DNA of 63,488 nucleotides, from assembly GCA_016280445.1 (NCBI GenBank), contig JAEEGS010000082.1, forward strand, positions 1 to 63,488, given 5' to 3'. The notes beneath the pieces were generated by a model. It did not search any database and had not been told where the DNA came from. It saw only the letters and a program-made list of their open reading frames with translations. Numbering within the stretch: the first letter of the stretch is position 1; the number at the start of each line of letters is the position of its first letter. This document shows, in pieces, positions 44,901-53,722 of the stretch. The position numbers and the translations under genes are program-made. The DNA is from Bacteroidaceae bacterium (GTDB lineage Bacteria > Bacteroidota > Bacteroidia > Bacteroidales > Bacteroidaceae).

Positions 44901-46458
44901 AATTCTGGAAATCCCCTTTGTCGGAGAAGAAAGCCTTGCGTGCCTCTTGACGCGACTCTCGGTCGGTGAAGCGTTCACGCTGTCCATCTCTGTCCCTCCT
45001 TCCTTCAGAACGCTCTCTCTCACGCGAGAACTCATGCCGTTCTCCACGTTCAGAGTTACGGTTGCCCTTTGTGGGGCGTACCATTCTGTCACCCCACTTG
45101 CCCAAGTGGCGGTTGATGATTTCGGCTTCTTCTTCATCTTGTGCCTCAAACATCTTCCAACGCTCGACCTTTTTCGGCTTCGACTTGAAATAGTGGCTTT
45201 CGTCGTCAGTGTCTCGCTCGCTTCCCCATTCGCCATCCTCGTTCTTCTTGTGAGGCTTGAACTTGAGGTTATGACGGCGTTCCTCGTCGGTCTTGATGTC
45301 CAATCCTTCCTCGCGTCGGTCTCTTAGTTTGCCGTCGAAGATTTGGTACTTGCGGAACTCGCATTCCAGCGAACCGTTGAACAACGCATATCTTGTCGAT
45401 GCACGGAACCCAATCTTGTCGAACAGTTCTTCGTGATGTGAGATAATCCAAGCGTCATTGCCAGCGAAACAGCGCTTCAGGTTCTTGCCAATGGTGTCGT
45501 AGAGGTCGAAGATGTCATCGGTCGTGATGCGGTCACCATAAGGAGGATTCGTAATCATGAGTGCCTTGTTGACGGGCTGCTCAAACTCGTAGAAGTCCCT
45601 CTGCTCCACACTCACCACATCTTTCACACCTGCATTTAATACATTGTCGGTGGCTATCTGCACAGCCTGACGGTTGATGTCATAGCCATAAATCTTGTGG
45701 TCAAACTCACGTTCTTGGCTGTCATCATTATAGATGCGGTCGAAGAGGTCGGCGTCGAAGTCCTTCCACTTTTCGAAAGCATACTCTTTGCGGAACACGC
45801 CAGGGTAAACGTTCAGCGCAATCAGCGCAGCCTCAATCAGGATGGTGCCCGAACCGCAGAAGGGGTCGATGAGGTCGCACTCGCCGTCCCATCCCGTCAG
45901 CATGATGAGACCTGCCGCCAGCACCTCGTTGAGCGGTGCAGGCACCGTGGCAGTCTTGTAGCCACGTTGGTGCAGGCTCTCACCCGACGAGTCGAGCGAG
46001 ATGGTCACTTCGTCCTCGGCAATGTGCACATTGATACGGATGTCGGGGTTGCTGATACCCACGTTGGGACGCTCTCCTCCTGTTTTCTCGCGCCAATAGT
46101 CAGCAATGGCATCCTTCACGCGGTAGGCCACAAACTTTGAGTGGCGGAAGTTCTCGCTGAAAATGACGGAGTCAATCAGGAAGGTGCTCTTCACATCCAT
46201 CCACTGTTCCCAGTCCATTTGCTTCACCACTTCATACACCTCGTCGGCATCTTTGGCCTTAAACTCCTTGATGGGTTTAAGAATCTTCACTGCCGTGCGT
46301 GTACAGAAATTAGCCTTGTAGAGCATTTCCTTGTCGCCGGTGAAGGACACCATGCGGCGACCTATTTCTACATTGTTGGCTCCCAAATTGATGAGCTCCT
46401 TTGCAAGAACCTCCTCCAAACCTTGGAAGGTCTTTGCGATTATCTTGAATTCTGTCAT
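44761..46458 (-). CDS. THUMP-domain class I RNA methyltransferase (RlmL/YcbY N-half type)
   Basis: 565 residues. The N-terminal region (FKIIAKTFQGLEEVLAKEL) begins the THUMP domain, and the Rossmann methyltransferase follows with DPFCGSGT (198-205) for SAM binding and NPPYGDR (304-310) as the catalytic loop. This matches the family that makes N2-methylguanosine in 23S rRNA (as at G2445 by RlmL), though Bacteroidetes members are less well studied. The catalytic part ends near residue 390; the remaining ~170 residues are an Arg/Glu/Asp/Gly-rich, disordered extension ending GGGRPFRGRKD, probably RNA-binding. It lies four bases downstream of cysE. Confidence 0.85.
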   Translation of the reverse strand: MTEFKIIAKTFQGLEEVLAKELINLGANNVEIGRRMVSFTGDKEMLYKANFCTRTAVKILKPIKEFKAKDADEVYEVVKQMDWEQWMDVKSTFLIDSVIFSENFRHSKFVAYRVKDAIADYWREKTGGERPNVGISNPDIRINVHIAEDEVTISLDSSGESLHQRGYKTATVPAPLNEVLAAGLIMLTGWDGECDLIDPFCGSGTILIEAALIALNVYPGVFRKEYAFEKWKDFDADLFDRIYNDDSQEREFDHKIYGYDINRQAVQIATDNVLNAGVKDVVSVEQRDFYEFEQPVNKALMITNPPYGDRITTDDIFDLYDTIGKNLKRCFAGNDAWIISHHEELFDKIGFRASTRYALFNGSLECEFRKYQIFDGKLRDRREEGLDIKTDEERRHNLKFKPHKKNEDGEWGSERDTDDESHYFKSKPKKVERWKMFEAQDEEEAEIINRHLGKWGDRMVRPTKGNRNSERGERHEFSRERERSEGRRDRDGQRERFTDRESRQEARKAFFSDKGDFQNFREKKSFGEDRRNEREERRPRRDGERPARKFDGPKGGGRPFRGRKD

Positions 46459-46462
46459 ATTT

Positions 46463-47428
46463 TCAGTCGTTTTCTTGCTTACTGGCCGAAAGGCAAACCC
46501 CGCCTAATGCATGGGCAGGCTGTGTAATGCTGGCGCCTGCTGGCACATCGTGAGTCACCCAGATATTGCCGCCTATCACTGCTCCCTTGCCGATGGTGAT
46601 GCGTCCCAAGATGGATGCATTGGAGTAGACAATCACATTGTCTTCCAGGATGGGGTGGCGTGGAATTCCCTTGATGGGATTGCCGTTCTCGTCCAAAGGG
46701 AAACTCTTTGCGCCCAGTGTGACACCTTGATATAGTTTCACGTTTCGTCCAATGATGCTCGTCTCGCCAATCACCACACCGGTTCCGTGGTCGATGGTGA
46801 AATATTCGCCGATAGTGGCACCAGGGTGGATGTCGATACCCGTTTCGGAGTGCGCCATCTCTGTGAGCATGCGTGGGATGAGTGGCACCTCCAAGTTCCA
46901 AAGTTCGTGGGCAATGCGATACACCGTCAGTTCCTTGATGACAGGGTAGCAACTGATGATTTCACCATAGTTTTTTGCTGCCGGGTCACCATTGAAAGCC
47001 GCCACCACATCGGTGGCCAGCACTCTGCGTAGTTCAGGCAACCGGCGAATGAACTTCTCTGCCCGTACTTCGGCCATGCGACGCATCTCTGCATTGATGG
47101 TCGCTTGGTTGTATGCAGCAAAAACAGCCGTGTCCTCTTCAAAATTCGAATACGAGAGTCCAGCCTGAATCTGTGTGACAAGAAGAGAGAAAAGTTGTTC
47201 CGTATCCACTCCGAGGTGATACTTCAATGTGTTCTGGTCGATGCATGAACGACCATAATAACCAGGGAAAATGATTCCCCTGACAAGGTCAACAATTCTT
47301 TCCAGCACTTCGCCAGAAGGTAGTGGCACACCGTCGCTGTGCTTGTGATAAAGATCCTTGTACGAGGTAGGCGTAGCCAATTCTTCGACGGTTCGTGTCA
47401 AGGTGTCAGCAAGAGTCCTTGCGCTCAT
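46463..47428 (-). CDS. cysE: Serine O-acetyltransferase
   Basis: 321 residues. It transfers acetyl from acetyl-CoA to L-serine, the first step of cysteine synthesis. The C-terminal left-handed beta-helix of hexapeptide repeats is clear: IDIHPGATIGEYFTIDHGTG, VVIGETSIIGRNVKLYQGVTLGAKSF, then PILEDNVIVYSNASILG and IGKGAVIGGNIWVT. The catalytic His/Asp pair lies in the IDIHPGA and FTIDHGTG segments. The N-terminal helical domain is longer than in E. coli CysE, as is common in Bacteroidetes. It is transcribed divergently from purD. Confidence 0.9.
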   Translation of the reverse strand: MSARTLADTLTRTVEELATPTSYKDLYHKHSDGVPLPSGEVLERIVDLVRGIIFPGYYGRSCIDQNTLKYHLGVDTEQLFSLLVTQIQAGLSYSNFEEDTAVFAAYNQATINAEMRRMAEVRAEKFIRRLPELRRVLATDVVAAFNGDPAAKNYGEIISCYPVIKELTVYRIAHELWNLEVPLIPRMLTEMAHSETGIDIHPGATIGEYFTIDHGTGVVIGETSIIGRNVKLYQGVTLGAKSFPLDENGNPIKGIPRHPILEDNVIVYSNASILGRITIGKGAVIGGNIWVTHDVPAGASITQPAHALGGVCLSASKQEND

Positions 47429-47457
47429 TTCTTACTGTTGTGTAAAGATTTTCGGTG

Positions 47458-47465
47458 CAAAGGTA
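47458..47465 (-). promoter_or_regulatory. cysE -7 box
   Basis: The minus strand reads TACCTTTG, followed by C, about 30 bp upstream of the cysE start. It fits TAnnTTTG, but no clear TTG lies at the usual distance. It is only 22 bp from the oppositely directed purD box. Confidence 0.5.
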
Positions 47466-47487
47466 GGGAAATTTCACTGAAAAACCC

Positions 47488-47495
47488 TAACTTTG
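47488..47495 (+). promoter_or_regulatory. purD -7 box
   Basis: TAACTTTG followed by C, ending 22 bp before the purD start, giving a leader of about 15 bases. No clear TTG lies at -33. The two divergent promoters overlap in their upstream regions. Confidence 0.6.
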
Positions 47496-47517
47496 CATCA
47501 GAAAAAACTACATTACA

Positions 47518-48816
47518 ATGAAAATACTCTTACTTGGCAGTGGCGGTAGAGAACATGCTTTAGCATGGAAAATCGCTCAGAGCCCGAAAATCGAGAAACT
47601 TTTTATCGCGCCGGGCAATGCCGGCACCATCTCTGTAGGCGAGAATGTTCCCATGAAAGCCGATGACTTCGAAGGCATCAAGACTTTTGTGATTCAGAAC
47701 GGTATCAACATGGTTGTAGTAGGTCCAGAAGACCCGCTCGTGAAGGGTGTGTATGACTTCTTCAAGCAAGATGACCAGTTGAAGAACATCCCCGTGATTG
47801 GTCCTTCCAAGGCGGGAGCCGTACTGGAAGGCAGTAAAGACTTTGCCAAAGGTTTCATGCAGAGGCACGGGATTCCGACAGCCGCCTATCGTTCTTTCAA
47901 CGGCACTAATATCGAAGAGGGCATCGCCTTCCTCGAGACATTGCAAGCCCCCTATGTGCTTAAGGCCGATGGTCTTTGTGCTGGTAAAGGTGTGCTGATT
48001 GTGCCCACACTCGAAGAGGCGAAGAAAGAGTTCCGTGGCATGCTCGATGGCATGTTCGGCGAAGCAAGTGCCACCGTCGTCATCGAAGAGTTCCTTTCAG
48101 GCATCGAGTGCTCCGTCTTCGTGCTCACCGATGGCAAGAACTACAAGATACTTCCCGAGGCCAAAGACTACAAGCGCATTGGTGAGGGTGACACAGGTCT
48201 CAACACTGGCGGTATGGGCAGCGTTTCGCCCGTCCCATTTGCCGATGAGGCTTGGATGAAGAAGGTGGAAGAGCGCATTGTCAAGCCCACTGTTGAGGGT
48301 CTGGCAGCCGAAGGCATCGACTACAAAGGCTTCATCTTCCTCGGACTCATCAAGGTCGACCGTGATTATGCCTATGCCAAGGCAGGCGACCCCGTGGTTA
48401 TCGAATACAACGTCCGTATGGGCGACCCCGAGACAGAAACCGTCATGCTCCGCATCAAGAGCGACCTCGTCGACCTGCTCGAAGGCGTGGCAGAAGGCAA
48501 TCTCGACACCAAGACACTGGAGTTCGACCCCCGTGCAGCCGTTTGTGTCATGATGGTCAGCGGTGGCTATCCTCAGGCTTATCAGAAAGGATTCCCCATC
48601 ACAGGCATCGAGGACGTGCAAGGTTCCGTTGTCTTCCACGCAGGCACTGCCCTCAAGGAGGGTCAGGTCGTCACCGCAGGAGGACGTGTCATCGCCGTCT
48701 CCTCCTATGGCCAGACCCAGCAGGAGGCCCTCGTCAAGTCCTTCACCGAAGCCGGCAAGATCAAGTTCGAAGGCAAGTACTTCCGTCGCGACATCGGACA
48801 GGACCTGCTGAAATGA
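47518..48816 (+). CDS. purD: Phosphoribosylamine-glycine ligase (GARS)
   Basis: 432 residues, the usual length. It joins glycine to phosphoribosylamine with ATP in purine synthesis. Seen are [16 protein letters not shown] at the N-terminus, [12 protein letters not shown], the ATP-grasp segment [15 protein letters not shown] (about 142-156), [11 protein letters not shown], and the metal-binding end of the grasp domain in [14 protein letters not shown]. It is monocistronic: its own promoter lies upstream and a strong terminator 54 bp downstream. Confidence 0.95.
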   Translation: MKILLLGSGGREHALAWKIAQSPKIEKLFIAPGNAGTISVGENVPMKADDFEGIKTFVIQNGINMVVVGPEDPLVKGVYDFFKQDDQLKNIPVIGPSKAGAVLEGSKDFAKGFMQRHGIPTAAYRSFNGTNIEEGIAFLETLQAPYVLKADGLCAGKGVLIVPTLEEAKKEFRGMLDGMFGEASATVVIEEFLSGIECSVFVLTDGKNYKILPEAKDYKRIGEGDTGLNTGGMGSVSPVPFADEAWMKKVEERIVKPTVEGLAAEGIDYKGFIFLGLIKVDRDYAYAKAGDPVVIEYNVRMGDPETETVMLRIKSDLVDLLEGVAEGNLDTKTLEFDPRAAVCVMMVSGGYPQAYQKGFPITGIEDVQGSVVFHAGTALKEGQVVTAGGRVIAVSSYGQTQQEALVKSFTEAGKIKFEGKYFRRDIGQDLLK

Positions 48817-48870
48817 GATAAGTGATCGGACACATCCGTGCATATTCCTCCTTTGGGTTCGTAATATACA

Positions 48871-48920
48871 GTACAAAACACCCCCGCAAGACTCGCAAGT
48901 CTTGCGGGGGTGTTTTGTAC
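48871..48920. terminator. Strong bidirectional terminator after purD
   Basis: Perfect 23-bp arms (48871-48893 and 48898-48920) enclose the loop CGCA. The GC core CCCCCGCAAGACT is flanked by AAAA/TTTT, so both strands give a stem plus U-rich tail. It separates purD from the convergent minus-strand lipoprotein cluster. Confidence 0.95.
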
Positions 48921-48932
48921 ATTCTGGCGAGG

Positions 48933-49385
48933 TCAATAGTAGTCGTTATTATTCATTTGTTCACCAAGATACTCGCCAACAAGGCCAACGGGATCACTTG
49001 CATTCACAAGTCCCCATCCGGCTGAGGTGTCGTCTCCTGAGTTAAACAGAACCTTACCCGCTTTGTTGTAGCAAATCACTTGACGAACCATTGCGTAGAT
49101 GTAGTCTTTGTCATACATCGCCTTCGTCTTCGTCATAGTTACAGGCGAACTGTTTCCTATTTGTTGGGCCATATAGCGTTGCCACTCCACAGAATGGAAA
49201 ATGGTCTTCACCCATACGATATAATTCCCATTCCTGTCCTTTGTGATTTTGGGATTGTAGTAAATCGTGGATGTTTCATCGTCACGAATCTTTTTCCATT
49301 CCTCAGTACGGGTCATTTGGGCAAAAGTCATACAGCTCATCAGTACAAGCGTGCTTAGCACTAAGATTCTTTTTGTAGTAATCAT
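48933..49385 (-). CDS. Secreted protein resembling surface-adhesin E (Adhesin_E) domain
   Basis: 150 residues with a signal peptide (TTKRILVLSTLVLMSCMTFAQ). The mature part has WKKIRDDETSTIYYNP, YIVWVKTIF, VRQVICYNKAGKVL and a C-terminal WGLVNASDPVGLVGEYL. This order (W..I, a short strand, a VWVK strand, a Cys-containing strand, tail) resembles the Adhesin_E-like fold of small secreted proteins. The match is by pattern only. It is the last gene of the minus-strand lipoprotein cluster, 58 bp after the YARHG protein gene. Confidence 0.5.
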   Translation of the reverse strand: MITTKRILVLSTLVLMSCMTFAQMTRTEEWKKIRDDETSTIYYNPKITKDRNGNYIVWVKTIFHSVEWQRYMAQQIGNSSPVTMTKTKAMYDKDYIYAMVRQVICYNKAGKVLFNSGDDTSAGWGLVNASDPVGLVGEYLGEQMNNNDYY

Positions 49386-49443
49386 ATCGGTAGAAAAAGG
49401 TTAATATGTAATCTTTTCTTCTTTTCAACTTTTTGCAAGCGCA

Positions 49444-50529
49444 TTATTCATGCTGCTGGATGAATCTTACGTTGTAACTCTCATTACTGTTCAGTTGCGC
49501 CGAGACAGTACCCATGTCGCCTGTCACGGGTTCATACCATTTTTGTTTTGAAAAGTAAGCAGACATGTCTTGTTTCTTAAAGATATATCCATGATGAGCA
49601 TAAATGGAATTTCGAAGAATCCTCAACTCAGTGGACGACAGATCATCCAAGTCATTTTCCGTCAGTTTACGTTGTGCCGTTTGATCCATCAGTTCATCAA
49701 ATGTTGATTTTGATGCCGCTTTTTCCTTCATCTGTTCAGCCACTCTAAGATAATTCTCGTAGTCTTTTTCTGTAGGCTTGAAATACTTTTCGAGCGCTTC
49801 CATCTTTGAAATTTTGAAATTGACTCTAGAAGATGGGATTCCTTCGCCTACATGATACCATTCTGTAACAAATTGAAGGTGCTCAGTAGGGTGAATGTCT
49901 TTGCCTGAAGATCTTTTAGTTCCCGCATACCATGAATGCACAACTTCGTAATCTGTACCTTGAATTACCATGTCAGAGTTGTTGGTGACAGTGGCTACAA
50001 ATCCTGCGTATTCATAATTGGATTTATGTTTTCTGGGACCGAAGTAATAATAATCGGTCACAGTAAACCATGATTTCATTTGTGACATCAGTTTGTCTGC
50101 CAGATATGTTACAAAAAGAGTATCGGTAAAATTTTCTGCAATTTGGATATCAGTCATATCTTCCTTTATCCAACCGGTTGCTATGGCAAATGCCATCTTG
50201 GTGTCACGATAAGCAAAAATCCCATGTGAGTCGATGATGGAGAGACTTTCATCTTCGTTTTCTTTGATGGTTAGATTTTTGGTACTGTCCAATTTTACTA
50301 TATATGTACTACCAAGTTGTTCAAAGTCAAGTTCCTCTGGCAAGACAATAGATGTTAGTGAGTCCGCTTTGCTGGCAGCAGGATACATCTGTTCAATAGC
50401 CTGCTTGTCGTGATTATTAACTGCGGTAGCGAAAGCCTCCACAAAGTCGCGGATTTTTTTATCTCCAGAACATGCAGTCAACATGAATGCAAGCAGGAGG
50501 TAAAAGGTTGTTTTGAAATAGCTTTGCAT
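49444..50529 (-). CDS. Lipoprotein with C-terminal YARHG domain
   Basis: 361 residues, lipobox MLTAC with Cys20. The region after it is paralogous to the next gene upstream: both contain a YPxxxKADSL motif and HGxFAxxxxxMxFAxATGW. Uniquely this copy ends in a YARHG domain: LTENDLDDLSSTELRILRNSIYAHHGYIF with a later WYEP, a domain found in secreted bacterial proteins of unknown, possibly cell-wall-related, function. The ATG at 50529 is chosen over the TTG six bases upstream. It lies nine bases after its paralogue. Confidence 0.75.
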   Translation of the reverse strand: MQSYFKTTFYLLLAFMLTACSGDKKIRDFVEAFATAVNNHDKQAIEQMYPAASKADSLTSIVLPEELDFEQLGSTYIVKLDSTKNLTIKENEDESLSIIDSHGIFAYRDTKMAFAIATGWIKEDMTDIQIAENFTDTLFVTYLADKLMSQMKSWFTVTDYYYFGPRKHKSNYEYAGFVATVTNNSDMVIQGTDYEVVHSWYAGTKRSSGKDIHPTEHLQFVTEWYHVGEGIPSSRVNFKISKMEALEKYFKPTEKDYENYLRVAEQMKEKAASKSTFDELMDQTAQRKLTENDLDDLSSTELRILRNSIYAHHGYIFKKQDMSAYFSKQKWYEPVTGDMGTVSAQLNSNESYNVRFIQQHE

Positions 50530-50538
50530 AATCAATAT

Positions 50539-51378
50539 TTATTTAGAGCGTTGATAATTTTGGTACTCATTTCCTGTCGGTGTATAATACTGGCACAATG
50601 TTTCGACTAAAGGCTTGTTCCATTCTATAGTAAACAACGGATCTGGCCCCACATCATATAAATTATAATAGAAGTACCAACTTCCATCCAAAAAAGTAGT
50701 AATCTGAGCCTCACTATTAGCATACACATCTTTCCCTTCCAACACTCTGCTCAGGCTCTTCCGTATTTGCGATACTACCTTTATTTGATAGTCAGCACCC
50801 ATCACATCATAATTCGTTCTATTTTGGATAGTGATAGTCCAATCTCCGCCTCCGCTTAAATCCGAACCATATTTATATCTATTATCGGTGACAAATGAAA
50901 TGTTGAATTGTTCGTAGAACTGTGCCTCAAAGATGTCCTTTACATAATATAGAAATTCCTCATCTTTGAGTTGTTCAACCACTTGAGAATCCGACAAACT
51001 GTCAGGTACCCATCCCGTCGCATGAGCAAACTTCATCACTCCAGAAGGAAAAGCAAAAACACCATGGGTGTTCACGATCTTCATGTTGCCCTCATTATCT
51101 TCTTGAATGGTGGCATCTATATTCTCGCCCAATTGTACAAGGAGAGATTTATCAGTTTCATTTTCTGTCACATCCAATTTAGACAAATCGAAACATTTCA
51201 CCAAAGAGTCAGCTTTGGCAACGTCAGGATAAATCCTTAAAATGGTGGCGGAGTCTCCTGCCACTACAGCGTTAGCAAAATCCGTAGCCAATTGCTTCGC
51301 TATATCTTTGCGTGAGTCACATGATGTAATGACAAACAAGATGCTTGCCATTGCAATAATAGTTCCAGTTTTCTTCAT
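50539..51378 (-). CDS. Lipoprotein, paralogue of the YARHG protein without the domain
   Basis: 279 residues, lipobox FVITSC with Cys20. It aligns with the N-terminal part of the downstream YARHG lipoprotein (YPDVAKADSL, THGVFAFPSGVMKFAHATGW, a NRTNYDVMGADYQIKV strand) but stops where that one continues into YARHG. An upstream in-frame ATG (51399) is possible, but the signal peptide clearly starts at 51378. The function is unknown. The pair looks like a tandem duplication followed by domain gain or loss. Confidence 0.7.
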   Translation of the reverse strand: MKKTGTIIAMASILFVITSCDSRKDIAKQLATDFANAVVAGDSATILRIYPDVAKADSLVKCFDLSKLDVTENETDKSLLVQLGENIDATIQEDNEGNMKIVNTHGVFAFPSGVMKFAHATGWVPDSLSDSQVVEQLKDEEFLYYVKDIFEAQFYEQFNISFVTDNRYKYGSDLSGGGDWTITIQNRTNYDVMGADYQIKVVSQIRKSLSRVLEGKDVYANSEAQITTFLDGSWYFYYNLYDVGPDPLFTIEWNKPLVETLCQYYTPTGNEYQNYQRSK

Positions 51379-51412
51379 CAATTCAATCCTTCTTGACATT
51401 TAATACTTCTTA

Positions 51413-51940
51413 TTAGTATTCTTCGTAACTCTTTATCACTTTCTCATTTTCGACGTCTATGTCGTAGCAGAATTGCATGGGAAAGGTACCTATGTTATGC
51501 AGTGCCACAACAACAGTTTTATCATCACCTTTTTGTTTCATTTCAATAATTGTGCCCCATTCATCCGATTTCGGCAAAGTAATGATCTTTGTCTCACCTG
51601 TTGCAACATTCATGATGCACACCTGATCTTTTGCAAACATGTCTGTTATATCAATGGAATAGACAATCTTTCCCAACGAGGGAAACTTCTCCACAAATTC
51701 AGCCTTGATGTTTGTAGCTTCTTGATCTAATTTTCTGAGAAGCTTGTTAGCTTTTTCTTCCGCATCAATAACAGCCTTGAGCGAGTCGGCAATTCGGGTT
51801 GAATCAACACGACGTAGTGAGTCGGCAATACGAATACTATCCAAACGTGCCTGTTCCGCTGCAGAAGGGCCGCAAGAAAAGATGCCTATAGCTGTTGATG
51901 TCAACAGGAGAACAAATACGATAAGAGGTGATTTTTTCAT
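51413..51940 (-). CDS. Lipoprotein with N-terminal heptad-like coiled coil
   Basis: 175 residues, lipobox IFSC with Cys23. Directly after it an 11-residue unit is repeated (DSIRIADSLRR, then DSTRIADSLKA), followed by an Ala/Glu-rich helix to about residue 75; this region should form a coiled coil or periplasmic rod. The C-terminal half is beta-rich (IVYSIDITDMF, VCIMNVATGETKIITLP, KTVVVALHNIGTFPMQFCYDID). I recognise no family. It belongs to the minus-strand lipoprotein cluster. Confidence 0.65.
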   Translation of the reverse strand: MKKSPLIVFVLLLTSTAIGIFSCGPSAAEQARLDSIRIADSLRRVDSTRIADSLKAVIDAEEKANKLLRKLDQEATNIKAEFVEKFPSLGKIVYSIDITDMFAKDQVCIMNVATGETKIITLPKSDEWGTIIEMKQKGDDKTVVVALHNIGTFPMQFCYDIDVENEKVIKSYEEY

Positions 51941-51969
51941 TTTCAATATGTGTTAACTTTAATATATCA

Positions 51970-52680
51970 TTATTCTGTTGTACCACTTCCGCCACATACG
52001 TCACAATACGCCTTTCCGCGATAGTTACAACAAACATGAAAGCCCACACCATTACAAACAGGGCATACTCTGTTTGAATAGCCAGTGCCATTACAAGCTT
52101 GGCATTTACTGTTTTTCTGAGTAACCTTTAGTGATGCGGAAAGCTCATCGCAAGCAACGTTTATGTCGAAAGTTCTGTCTTTAAGTTCTTGGTTCTTTGT
52201 AAGAGTAATGAAAATCTTTCTACCCACAACACGTGCAATATCTGAATGGTCAACAGTAAGTGCCCCCTCTCCATCAACATCAACAACGACTTCTTCTGTG
52301 CCGCCACGTGCTGGGATGGCCACTTCCTCTGGCGTAAACTTAATAAAGGTTGCCTTAAAACTTTGGCTTACTGATATTCTACATGTAATGTCGGAACTTT
52401 TCAATACGATGGAGTCTTCACGAAATCTGCGATCTGTGTTTAACTCAACCATGTAATGTAGAGTGTCATGATTCTCATTGATGTTAGTCTTGATCCACTG
52501 TGGAACATGAATAACCTCAACGTTTCCACCATCGGTTTCTATCATGACATTCCCTTCAGTACCACTAATAGTAGTATAAATTGAATCCATGTCCACCGTT
52601 AAGAAGGTTGCTTTCTTGCATGATGTGAAGTTCATTATCAAAATTGTTGCCACAAACAGAATAATACTTTTTGTTTTCAT
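51970..52680 (-). CDS. Lipoprotein with BACON-like repeats and DnaJ-type cysteine-rich tail
   Basis: 236 residues, lipobox NFTSC with Cys21. Two beta-sandwich segments follow, each resembling BACON/Ig-like repeats (GNVMIETDGGNVEVIHVPQWIK... and FTPEEVAIPARGGTEEVVVDV...). From residue 193 the tail is CQACNGTG, CPVCNGVG, then CCNYRGKAYCDVCGGSG, the CxxCxGxG pattern of the DnaJ zinc finger. DnaJ fingers are normally cytoplasmic, so one on an exported lipoprotein is unusual; it may bind zinc for structure or hold Cys pairs oxidised. This is the first gene of the cluster. Confidence 0.7.
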   Translation of the reverse strand: MKTKSIILFVATILIMNFTSCKKATFLTVDMDSIYTTISGTEGNVMIETDGGNVEVIHVPQWIKTNINENHDTLHYMVELNTDRRFREDSIVLKSSDITCRISVSQSFKATFIKFTPEEVAIPARGGTEEVVVDVDGEGALTVDHSDIARVVGRKIFITLTKNQELKDRTFDINVACDELSASLKVTQKNSKCQACNGTGYSNRVCPVCNGVGFHVCCNYRGKAYCDVCGGSGTTE

Positions 52681-52704
52681 TTCCTGTCATTTGCTGTTAT
52701 TTAG

Positions 52705-52746
52705 GTGATATACCCCGATGATTTAAAACTTTTCAGGGTATATCAC
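52705..52746. terminator. Perfect 11-bp inverted repeat between two minus-strand clusters
   Basis: GTGATATACCC (52705-52715) and GGGTATATCAC (52736-52746) enclose 20 bases. It lies downstream of the CsgG-like gene and upstream of the lipoprotein cluster. It could end the first transcript or bind a dimeric regulator of the second. No U-run is seen. Confidence 0.55.
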
Positions 52747-52818
52747 GAGTTGGACATTATTTTCTTTTTATAAAGCACAAATTATGGATTATGGGGGAGA
52801 AGGAAAGATTATATTCTA

Positions 52819-53676
52819 TCAATCACCAAACAATCCCTTTTTTGCACGTGACTTAATGGTCATTTCTGCATTTGCGGCCATATTCTGAGCAATGACATCA
52901 CCTCCGTCGTTCACTTTACATAATGAGCGAGTACCACTCATTACTTCATCAGTCGTCAATGTTCCTATTTCTTTCTCAGATTTTTCTCCTGCAATGTCAA
53001 TAACTGCATATACAACAAATTTCTGACCTTTCTGGATTCCTTGATCATTGCCCAAATTGATATATACTGCTTTCGCTTTTTTTGCGTCACCTTCCGCAAC
53101 TGCAACAATGGTTCCTCGAACAGGAAAAGCTTCTTCAATAAACTTTTTCATGTTCTTTGCAGAGCCTGTTACGGCTTCACTACGTGAATTAGAAGCACCG
53201 TCTCTGCTTGTCGAAGAAGACGTATAAGTATAAGAACTCTCTGTTGCACCTGTAGCAGGATTCACAAGTTGTATTGTGTAGTTCAAAGAACTTGACCAAT
53301 AAGTATATGCCTCACCTTTCAACGTCGTTCCTTGTTTCCTTTCAGTCGTGATGGAATTTAGTGTTCCTTTCAGAATATAGTTAGCGTTTAATTGGGTAAT
53401 GTCCTTTACATCATGCTCATCGTTTAAAGCAGCCTCCGATTTTCTACGTTCAGCTTCCATTTGGACATCAGCCTGTTGTAAAAGATCCACAACAACAATT
53501 CGTTTAGTCGATTGAAGGCTCTGAATTACATTATTGCGAACGATAAAGGCCTCATCACCTGAAATATCAGAACTGTGATTGAATGCCCCTACATTTACTA
53601 CTTGTTTCGTCACTTGAGCGAAACCAACAGATACTGCACACATTGCAATAACTGCAAAAAAGAATCTCTTTTTCAT
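52819..53676 (-). CDS. CsgG-like protein with FlgT_C-like domain
   Basis: 285 residues, signal peptide MKKRFFFAVIAMCAVSVGFAQ. Residues about 25-180 follow the CsgG/LpoB-type pattern: VNVGAFNHSS, VVVDLLQQADVQMEAERRK, LNANYILKGTLNSITTER. The C-terminal ~95 residues (VRGTIVAVAEG...AVYINLGNDQGIQKGQKFVVY) match the FlgT C-terminal domain, a small beta-barrel in envelope-ring proteins. There are no flagellar or curli genes in the window. There is no lipobox, unlike true CsgG. The start at 53676 is set by the signal peptide; the open frame extends upstream into the previous gene. Confidence 0.7.
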   Translation of the reverse strand: MKKRFFFAVIAMCAVSVGFAQVTKQVVNVGAFNHSSDISGDEAFIVRNNVIQSLQSTKRIVVVDLLQQADVQMEAERRKSEAALNDEHDVKDITQLNANYILKGTLNSITTERKQGTTLKGEAYTYWSSSLNYTIQLVNPATGATESSYTYTSSSTSRDGASNSRSEAVTGSAKNMKKFIEEAFPVRGTIVAVAEGDAKKAKAVYINLGNDQGIQKGQKFVVYAVIDIAGEKSEKEIGTLTTDEVMSGTRSLCKVNDGGDVIAQNMAANAEMTIKSRAKKGLFGD

Positions 53677-53722
53677 TTTAAATAGATTTAAATTGGTAAA
53701 TAAATAATTGTAGTATATCATG

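Noticed and set aside
48822-49025. Plus-strand open frame of 67 codons after purD
   Set aside because: It translates the purD terminator stem and the antisense of a secreted protein gene.
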